A stretch of 19,368 bases of DNA from Thiohalobacter sp. (GTDB lineage: Bacteria > Pseudomonadota > Gammaproteobacteria > DSM-19610), in assembly GCA_027080445.1 (NCBI GenBank), contig JALWRY010000262.1, forward strand, positions 1 through 19,368. The letters run 5' to 3'. Position numbers and translations under genes: made by a program. The notes under the pieces are model-generated. The model had not been told where the DNA came from. It saw only the letters and a program-made list of their open reading frames with translations, and searched no databases. Of this stretch, positions 14,282 to 19,368 are shown piece after piece. Within the stretch, counting starts at the first letter, position 1. Each line of letters begins with the position of its first letter.

Positions 14282-14956
14282 TCAGCTATGTGCCTGGCGC
14301 TGCAGGATGTTGGAAAATTCTTCCAGGAAATTGTCATAGCGGTTTTCCAGCCGCTCGACATCATTGGAATAACGGTTATAGGCAATTACCGCCGGTATCG
14401 CGGCAAACAGGCCCATCGCGGTAGCAATCAGTGCCTCGGCGATACCCGGCGCCACCATCGACAGCGTCGCCTGGTGTACGTTCGACAAGCCGCGAAAGGC
14501 ATTCATGATGCCCCACACTGTACCAAACAAACCCACATAGGGACTTGTCGAGCCGACTGTCGCAAGAAACGACAGGTGTGTTTCCAGCTCGTCGATCTCC
14601 CGTGACAGCGCCACCCGCATACCGCGCTGGGCGCCTTCCACGACGGCCATGGGATCCACCCCGCTCTGTTTTCGCAGACGGCTGAACTCCTTGAAGCCGG
14701 CATTAAAAATATTCGGCAGTCCACGCAAGGCCTCATCACCCTGCGACACCTGGTGGTACAGGGTTGCCAGGTCGCCCCCCGACCAGAAACGCTCCTCGAA
14801 GGCCTCGGCTTCATCGTTCGCCTCGGCCAGCGCGGTACGCTTGCGGAAAATCATGCTCCACGAAGCAATGGAAACCGATAAGAGCAGTAACAGAACCATC
14901 TGCACTACCAGGCTGGCGCCGCTGACAAGACTGAAAAACGAGAGATCAGCAGACAT
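14282..14956 (-). CDS. tolQ: TolQ, inner-membrane proton-channel subunit
   Basis: The 224-residue MotA/TolQ/ExbB protein has three membrane spans (about residues 14-34, 128-153 and 168-192). Conserved segments are SPYVGLFGTVWGIMNAF in the second and APGIAEALIATAMGLFAAIPAV in the third. Five TolQ subunits surround a TolR dimer and drive TolA. ATG 14956 is chosen because GGAGG (14966-14970) lies nine bases upstream and the protein then matches usual length. A 21-residue longer frame start at 15019 is rejected. The start overlaps the ybgC stop by 11 bases. Confidence 0.96.
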   Translation of the reverse strand: MSADLSFFSLVSGASLVVQMVLLLLLSVSIASWSMIFRKRTALAEANDEAEAFEERFWSGGDLATLYHQVSQGDEALRGLPNIFNAGFKEFSRLRKQSGVDPMAVVEGAQRGMRVALSREIDELETHLSFLATVGSTSPYVGLFGTVWGIMNAFRGLSNVHQATLSMVAPGIAEALIATAMGLFAAIPAVIAYNRYSNDVERLENRYDNFLEEFSNILQRQAHS

Positions 14957-15362
14957 CGGACAAGGCCTCCAGGATAAAAGCAGGAATGGGGGAAGGACGA
15001 AACGAGACGGCATCGACACAGGCGATACGTATTTTTCCGCTGCAGAGTACAGAGGACCCGTTACACCGGCGAACTTGCTGGTCGAACGTCAGGCTCGCGC
15101 GCTTTTGTTCGCTCACAGCGGCGCTGACCTCGAGCGCATCGTTAAAGTGCGCCGGCTGATGGAAATCAATCTGTATGGAATGCACAGTAAAAAGAATCCC
15201 CTGTTCTGTGCGCAAACGGTCCTGCTCGAATCCGAGCGTACGCAGCCGCTCTGTTCTGGCCCGCTCCATGAACTTCAGGTAATTGGCGTAGTACACCACA
15301 CCGCCACTGTCGGTGTCTTCATAGTACACGCGAACCGGCCAGATAAACTGCGACAAAATCAT
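14946..15362 (-). CDS. ybgC: YbgC, acyl-CoA thioesterase of the Tol-Pal operon
   Basis: The 138-residue hot-dog-fold protein has the YbgC/4-hydroxybenzoyl-CoA thioesterase motif in VRVYYEDTDSGGVVYYANYL, with Asp18 as the catalytic residue (same number as in E. coli), and FMERARTERLRTLGF. It hydrolyses acyl-CoA or acyl-ACP thioesters near phospholipid synthesis enzymes. ATG 15362 aligns with E. coli YbgC. The upstream TTG at 15383 would add seven residues. The ribosome site AGAGGG is unusually close to this ATG, so the start is not certain. It is the first gene of the Tol operon; I found no convincing promoter in the ~120 bases upstream to the preceding terminator. Confidence 0.93.
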   Translation of the reverse strand: MILSQFIWPVRVYYEDTDSGGVVYYANYLKFMERARTERLRTLGFEQDRLRTEQGILFTVHSIQIDFHQPAHFNDALEVSAAVSEQKRASLTFDQQVRRCNGSSVLCSGKIRIACVDAVSFRPSPIPAFILEALSDVC

Positions 15363-15483
15363 CCCTCTCAGTGACCGCAGCAACAGGAAAAGATTCCTGC
15401 CACGCCGCCCTGTTGCAATACAAACTTTCAGCCGCGTAGCTTACCGGTGCAGCAATCGCTTTGCACCTGTGTAAACGCCAGGC

Positions 15484-15511
15484 AAAAAAAACGCGGTCTG
15501 GGGGACCGCGT
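15484..15511 (-). terminator. Intrinsic terminator of the EF-hand gene
   Basis: On the minus strand an 8-bp stem (ACGCGGTC, 15504-15511, with GACCGCGT, 15491-15498) closes a 5-base loop and is followed by a run of T (15484-15490). It separates the EF-hand transcript from the tol operon. Confidence 0.92.
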
Positions 15512-15556
15512 AATTCCCATGGGCGGGGAATTGAAGCCTGATTTATCACCAGGAGG

Positions 15557-15576
15557 AAAACGGGCCGTCTCCGGCC
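15557..15576 (-). terminator. Weak terminator-like hairpin in the EF-hand 3' UTR
   Basis: Stem GGCCG (15572-15576) with CGGCC (15563-15567), loop GAGA, then CC-G-TTTT (T-run at 15557-15560) on the minus strand. The stem is short and the T-run has only four bases, so termination may be partial. It lies 24 bases after the stop codon. Confidence 0.4.
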
Positions 15577-15599
15577 TGTACAACACGCGTATGCAACAA

Positions 15600-15884
15600 C
15601 TACTGCTTCGCCTCCCTGGCCTGCCGCACCCGCGTATACTCATGTTGATCCAGCAAACCGTCATGGTTGACGTCCGCCGAATCGAAAGCCTGCTCAACGC
15701 CTGTCACCGAACGCGCTTCCACACGGCTGACATAGCCGTTGTGATCACTATCCAGGTGGACAAAACTCACCATCCCGTAGGCATCAACCGATACCGCCGT
15801 ATCAGCAGCATGGACCGGCATCGACATGGCACAGGTGAGAAACAAGACATTCAGTGCTTTCATAAATCCTCGAAATCCTTTCAT
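15600..15884 (-). CDS. Exported EF-hand calcium-binding protein
   Basis: The 94-residue protein has a signal peptide (hydrophobic residues 10-21, cleavage near VHA-ADT) and two canonical EF-hand loops: DSDHNGYVSRVE (45-56) and DVNHDGLLDQHE (71-82). Both have acidic or amide side chains at loop positions 1, 3 and 5 and Glu at 12. It should bind two Ca2+ in the periplasm; its partner is unknown. ATG 15884 is chosen because AGGA (15891-15894) is six bases upstream and the predicted sigma-54 transcript starts about 15 bases upstream. An ATG at 15863 is possible; a start at 15998 would lie upstream of the promoter and is rejected. It is monocistronic, next to glrR. Confidence 0.88.
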   Translation of the reverse strand: MKGFRGFMKALNVLFLTCAMSMPVHAADTAVSVDAYGMVSFVHLDSDHNGYVSRVEARSVTGVEQAFDSADVNHDGLLDQHEYTRVRQAREAKQ

Positions 15885-15909
15885 GCGGTTTCCTGATACA
15901 GACTGAACC

Positions 15910-15925
15910 AGCAAGGGACATGCCA
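15910..15925 (-). promoter_or_regulatory. Sigma-54 (-24/-12) promoter of the EF-hand gene
   Basis: The minus strand reads TGGCATGTCCCTTGCT. This matches the sigma-54 consensus TGGCACG-N4-TTGCW at 11 of 12 defined positions, with the required GG-N10-GC spacing. The predicted start site is near 15899, leaving a leader of about 15 bases that contains the ribosome site. A sigma-54 activator gene, glrR, ends 187 bases upstream. Confidence 0.82.
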
Positions 15926-16071
15926 TTTTCCAAAAAGCGCGCCGGCACAACTGCTTGCTGAAGCCGTGCACGCCTGGAACGAATTTTTTCCGCGGCAAAC
16001 CGTGGATTTCGTTCCCTGATGGAGACAGATGGCGGGGTTAAAGTGATAACTTGAGGTACGACAAGGGCTTG

Positions 16072-16095
16072 GGCTGTCGCCAGACGGCGACAGCC
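16072..16095. promoter_or_regulatory. GlrR-type upstream activating sequence
   Basis: A perfect 10-bp inverted repeat (ggctgtcgcc, 16072-16081; ggcgacagcc, 16086-16095) around agac contains TGTC (16075-16078), ten bases and GACA (16089-16092). TGTC-N10-GACA is the motif reported for GlrR upstream of enterobacterial glmY. It lies about 185 bases upstream of the predicted sigma-54 start site, a normal enhancer distance. It lies 17 bases after the glrR stop and has no T-run, so a terminator role is less likely, though a transcript-stabilising hairpin is possible. Confidence 0.75.
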
Positions 16096-16111
16096 GTGTA
16101 GGCGGGCAAAA

Positions 16112-17485
16112 TCAGCTTGCCGCGCGTGCGCCCTTGAACTGGGAAGGATTGAGGTGATGCTTGTGCAGCAGCTTGTAAAACTCCGTTCGGTTCCGTTTGG
16201 CGATACGCGCCGCCTGGCTTACGTTGCCACTGGTAATCTGTAACAACTGGGTGAGGTACTCGCGTTCGAAACGGGAACGCGCATCGGCAAAGGCCGGCAT
16301 TTCCTCGTTCGCTTCGTCGCGTAGCGCACGCTGTACCAGGCTTGCCGGGATCAGCGAGGTGGTGGTGAAAGCGACCGATTGCTCGACGACGTTGTAGAGC
16401 TGGCGCACATTCCCCGGCCAGGGCGCGGACAACAGGACTTCCATGGCCTCCGGTGCAAAGCCCTTAACGCCCTTGCGGGACGCATCGGCAAGATTGTTCA
16501 ACACGTGATTGGCCAGCAGCGGGATATCTTCGCGTCGCTCTATCAACGACGGGATGTCCAGCGTCACGACATTCAGCCGGTAGTACAGGTCTTCCCGGAA
16601 ATGGCCGCTGTTGCGCAGTTCATCCAGATCCCGATGTGTCGCGGAAATGATGCGAACGTCCACCGGCACGGAATAGGTTGAGCCTACGGGTCGTACTGCG
16701 CGCTCCTGTATCGCCCGTAACAGTTTGACCTGGAAGGTCATGGGCATGTCGCCAATCTCGTCGAGGAACAACGTGCCGCCCTCGGCTGCCTGGAACAGGC
16801 CCTTGTGCTCACGGGTCGCCCCGGTAAAAGAACCCTTGGCGTGGCCGAAGAACTCGGACTCAAACAGACTTTCGGGAATGGCGCTGCAGTTGACGGCAAC
16901 GAATTCCTTGTCAGCGCGCGGGCTGGCCCGGTGAATGGCCTGCGCCAGCACTTCCTTGCCTGTGCCGCTCTGACCGTGGATAAACACACTCGCCGCGCTG
17001 GCAGCCACCAGGCGCGCCTGGCCGAGGAGGTCTTCCATCAGCGGACTGCGGGTCACAATGCCCTGACGCCATTCCGCGACAGAGGATGCCTCGGAACGGG
17101 TCTGACGTTCCCCGGTAACGCGTAATGCGCGGGTGACCTGTTCAAGCAAGTCCTTGCTGTCAAACGGCTTGGTCAGGTAACCGAACACGCCCCGGCTGGT
17201 TGCATCGACCGCATCGGGAATGCTGCCGTGGGCGGTCAGGATGATCACCGGCAGGGCCGGACTGCGTCGATGGATCTGGTCGAACAGCGTCATGCCATCC
17301 ATGCCATCCATACGTAAGTCCGTGATTACCAAGTGAGGTTGGAAGGTAGGGATCTGGGCAACGGCCTTTTCTCCGCTCTCAACCGCAGCCACTTCGTAGC
17401 CCACAGCCGACAGGCGCATGGACAACAGCCGCAACAGGGCGGGGTCATCGTCTACGACCATCACACGATAACGACAGGCACTCAT
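16112..17485 (-). CDS. glrR: GlrR (QseF)-type sigma-54 dependent response regulator
   Basis: The 457-residue protein has a receiver domain (1-122; Asp12-Asp14 acidic pocket, phospho-acceptor Asp56, Thr84, Lys106). A AAA+ domain follows with Walker A GQSGTGKE (171-178), the sigma-54 contact loop GSFTGA (218-223) and Walker B GGTLFLDEIGD. The C-terminal Fis-type helix-turn-helix contains GNVSQAARIAKRNRTEFYKLL, which is characteristic of GlrR. It activates sigma-54 promoters from upstream sites after phosphorylation by GlrK. AAGGAG (17491-17496) lies five bases before ATG. The usual GAFTGA is GSFTGA here, a mild change. It is the last gene of glrK-qseG-glrR. Confidence 0.93.
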   Translation of the reverse strand: MSACRYRVMVVDDDPALLRLLSMRLSAVGYEVAAVESGEKAVAQIPTFQPHLVITDLRMDGMDGMTLFDQIHRRSPALPVIILTAHGSIPDAVDATSRGVFGYLTKPFDSKDLLEQVTRALRVTGERQTRSEASSVAEWRQGIVTRSPLMEDLLGQARLVAASAASVFIHGQSGTGKEVLAQAIHRASPRADKEFVAVNCSAIPESLFESEFFGHAKGSFTGATREHKGLFQAAEGGTLFLDEIGDMPMTFQVKLLRAIQERAVRPVGSTYSVPVDVRIISATHRDLDELRNSGHFREDLYYRLNVVTLDIPSLIERREDIPLLANHVLNNLADASRKGVKGFAPEAMEVLLSAPWPGNVRQLYNVVEQSVAFTTTSLIPASLVQRALRDEANEEMPAFADARSRFEREYLTQLLQITSGNVSQAARIAKRNRTEFYKLLHKHHLNPSQFKGARAAS

Positions 17486-17509
17486 TCCTACTCCTTCCGA
17501 CCCTTATGG

Positions 17510-18013
17510 TCAGTTACGTTGCTGAATACTTTGCTCAATGTCGGTGAGTTCATGCAACTGCCGTTCCAACTCTTCGACACGTGTATCAGCCTGCTTCAAT
17601 TTTGTACGTAATTCAGTGATTTTATCACCCGCCCAGAGCTGTTCGCCGATAATTTGCTCGAGCAGCGCGGCCAGTGCATTGGCGCTGTCGCTCGCCGAAG
17701 CCTTATCGAGCCCTTTCAGCAATGACAGCGCCCTGGACTGGTCACGCACCAGCTTTGGGCCTTCCGTCAGCAACAATACCAGCCGCAAGCGGCTGCGCGG
17801 TGAGGGGGAACGGGCAAAATCCTGCTCACGGCGCTTCAGCGTGCGTTGCAGTTTATCATCCGGCAGCTCACGGATGCGATTCCATTCCTCCAGCCAGTAG
17901 GCGGCATCATCCACCCGCACCGCCAGAGGAACAGGGCCGTCAGTGCGCTGCACCGTCACCGGCTGGCACCCGGCAAGCAGGACAAATACAATAAAAATTA
18001 ATAACTTACTCAC
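17510..18013 (-). CDS. qseG: QseG/YfhG-like outer-membrane lipoprotein
   Basis: Starting at GTG 18013, the protein has 167 residues and a clear lipoprotein signal (SKLLIFIVFVLLAGC, Cys16, Gln at +2, compatible with outer-membrane sorting). A helical central region (AYWLEEWNRIRELPDDK) leads to a C-terminal coiled coil (ITELRTKLKQADTRVEELER). In enterobacteria QseG is an outer-membrane lipoprotein that stimulates the GlrK kinase. Sequence divergence is large, so the name rests on gene order, lipobox and helical architecture. GGAG stands about eight bases before the GTG, which overlaps the glrK stop by 8 bases. A longer start at 18073 would destroy the signal peptide and is rejected. Confidence 0.82.
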   Translation of the reverse strand: MSKLLIFIVFVLLAGCQPVTVQRTDGPVPLAVRVDDAAYWLEEWNRIRELPDDKLQRTLKRREQDFARSPSPRSRLRLVLLLTEGPKLVRDQSRALSLLKGLDKASASDSANALAALLEQIIGEQLWAGDKITELRTKLKQADTRVEELERQLHELTDIEQSIQQRN

Positions 18014-19368
18014 CCACGCTCTCCGATCTGTGTATTGGCAGCACCACTCGCAGACAGGCACCGGTGTCTTCACTCTCGATTACTTCAATATAGCCGCCGT
18101 GCGCCTGGGCGTACTCGCGCGCAATGGATAATCCGATGCCGGTACCCCGGACATGACCGTTGGAAGAGGACGAACCCTGGTAGAAGACATCGAATATGCG
18201 ACGCCGTTCCTGCTCAGGTATTCCCGGTCCGGAATCAGCCACCTCGAGTAAAGCCTGCTCGCCCTGGCGCTCGAGTCGCACACGCAACCGCCCTTCCACG
18301 GGCGAGAATTTGATGGCGTTGGACAGCAGATTATCCACCAGTGTCTGCAGTTTACCGCGGTCGCCGTCCAGCTCGACTGACTGCAAGGATACATCCAGCA
18401 CCAACTGGCGCGCCAGCACGGCAACCTTGTGATCATCCAGTACCGATTCAATCACCCGATGGAGCGGAACGACGGAAAGGTTCAACTTCGCCGCCTTGGA
18501 GCTGGCCACGTTAAAATCCAGCAGGTTTTCAATGAGTTTCTGTAATTGCAGGCTGTTATCACGCAAGATCGAGACAATTTCGATCTGCTGCGCATTCAAG
18601 TTCCCAACCGCCTGCTCCGTCAGTAACTCCGCGCCCTCGCGAAGCGCAGTCAGCGGCGTCTTCAATTCGTGGGAGATGTGGCGCAGGAAACGGTTCTTTT
18701 CCTGCTCGACTTCCAGCAGACGCAGGCGCATCCAGTCCAGCCGCTCGCCAAGCTGCTCCAGGTCACGTGGCCCGACAATATGCGCTGAACGGGAAAAGTC
18801 GCCATCACCGAGCCGGCGAATGGCCTGATCCATCTGGCGAATCGGCCGCGTAATCAACAAGGTAAAGAACACGGTCAATACCAGGGCGGCAGGCACCAGC
18901 GCCATGGCTTGTACAATCAGTCCCCGTTGCAGGCCTGCACCCTTGGCGTCGAGCCGATCCACTTCACGCTCGACCAGCTTGCGGTTATCGACCAGCATTT
19001 TGCGCGCATCGCGCGTCAGTTCACGAAAACCATCCACCGCCGAGTGGATTTCCGGCGCGTCGTGCGAAAAGCCCTTCATCAGCGCGGCATTCATCGAGGC
19101 TTCCACGGTCTCGATCATTTCCAGGCGCTGACGTTGCAGGCGGGACAGGTTCAGGGCCGCCAGCCGGGATACCGCGTCAAGAAACTTCTGGTGATACTCG
19201 CGATAGACATCCAGCAGCTTGGTCTCGCCGGTCACCTGGTACTGGCGCGCATTGCGCTCCATCGCGGTAATCGCCTCGACCAGCAACTGGCTGCTCTGGG
19301 TGGCGCGCACGGTGGCAAACAGTGCGCGCTGCCCCTGTGCAACCAGTTGATCGACTGACCAGGTGGCG
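18006..19368 (-). CDS. glrK: GlrK (QseE)-type sensor histidine kinase, 5' end missing
   Basis: The frame runs to the right edge (454 codons visible), so the first membrane span and start are outside the window. Visible are a helical periplasmic domain, a membrane span (AMALVPAALVLTVFFTLLI), a HAMP linker (TRPIRQMDQAIRRLGDGDFS), the H-box HISHELKTPLTAL with phospho-acceptor His at 18669-18671, the N-box LLSNAIKFSP and ATP-binding glycine boxes VADSGPGIP and GTGIGLSIAREY. GlrK responds to envelope-related signals and phosphorylates GlrR. Its stop overlaps the qseG start. Identity as GlrK rests on the operon partners. Confidence 0.92.
   Translation of the reverse strand, partial: ATWSVDQLVAQGQRALFATVRATQSSQLLVEAITAMERNARQYQVTGETKLLDVYREYHQKFLDAVSRLAALNLSRLQRQRLEMIETVEASMNAALMKGFSHDAPEIHSAVDGFRELTRDARKMLVDNRKLVEREVDRLDAKGAGLQRGLIVQAMALVPAALVLTVFFTLLITRPIRQMDQAIRRLGDGDFSRSAHIVGPRDLEQLGERLDWMRLRLLEVEQEKNRFLRHISHELKTPLTALREGAELLTEQAVGNLNAQQIEIVSILRDNSLQLQKLIENLLDFNVASSKAAKLNLSVVPLHRVIESVLDDHKVAVLARQLVLDVSLQSVELDGDRGKLQTLVDNLLSNAIKFSPVEGRLRVRLERQGEQALLEVADSGPGIPEQERRRIFDVFYQGSSSSNGHVRGTGIGLSIAREYAQAHGGYIEVIESEDTGACLRVVLPIHRSESVGE

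Noticed and set aside
15885..15998. N-terminal extension of the EF-hand protein
   Set aside because: It would place the start codon upstream of the sigma-54 promoter and bury the signal peptide.
16072..16095. Intrinsic terminator of glrR
   Set aside because: The stem is perfect but there is no T-run on either strand; the TGTC-N10-GACA pattern fits an activator site better.

Overview
The window looks like chromosomal DNA of a sulfur-oxidising gammaproteobacterium. The evidence is a thiosulfate-oxidising sox cluster (soxX-Y-Z-A-B), a TusA-type sulfur carrier and a YeeE/TsuA-type thiosulfate channel, placed next to the typical gammaproteobacterial block ybgC-tolQ-tolR-tolA-tolB-pal-cpoB-queE-queC, a tRNA-Lys gene and a GlrK/QseG/GlrR (QseE/G/F) two-component system. 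Genus and species cannot be read from the sequence.

Left part, 1-7190. The 3' end of a FadL-family outer-membrane transporter (plus) converges on tusA (minus) over a shared bidirectional terminator. A gene-free stretch of about 390 bases with two dyad elements separates tusA from a BepA/YfgC-type periplasmic M48 protease (plus). A well-formed sigma-70 promoter then starts soxXYZA. An intrinsic terminator separates soxA from soxB. No soxCD is visible. Sox without SoxCD, together with TusA and a thiosulfate importer, fits a lifestyle in which sulfane sulfur is stored or passed to cytoplasmic oxidation (inference).

Middle part, 7191-15362. About 190 bases of nested inverted repeats (REP-like) lie between soxB and tRNA-Lys(UUU). 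All further genes are on the minus strand. Transcription runs right to left through ybgC, tolQ, tolR, tolA, tolB, pal, cpoB, queE and queC, mostly with overlaps or gaps of about 35 bases or less, and then a yeeE/tsuA gene. Tol-Pal couples the outer membrane to peptidoglycan during division. QueE and QueC make preQ0 for queuosine.

Right part, 15363-19368. glrK (5' end cut by the window edge), a qseG-like lipoprotein gene and glrR form a tight minus-strand operon. Just beyond glrR is a small monocistronic gene for an exported protein with two EF-hands. It has a -24/-12 sigma-54 promoter with exact GG-N10-GC spacing and, about 185 bases upstream, a perfect TGTC-N10-GACA palindrome, the motif described for enterobacterial GlrR. 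The gene ends in a strong intrinsic terminator. This apparent GlrR/sigma-54-controlled calcium-binding protein is the most interesting unit in the window.
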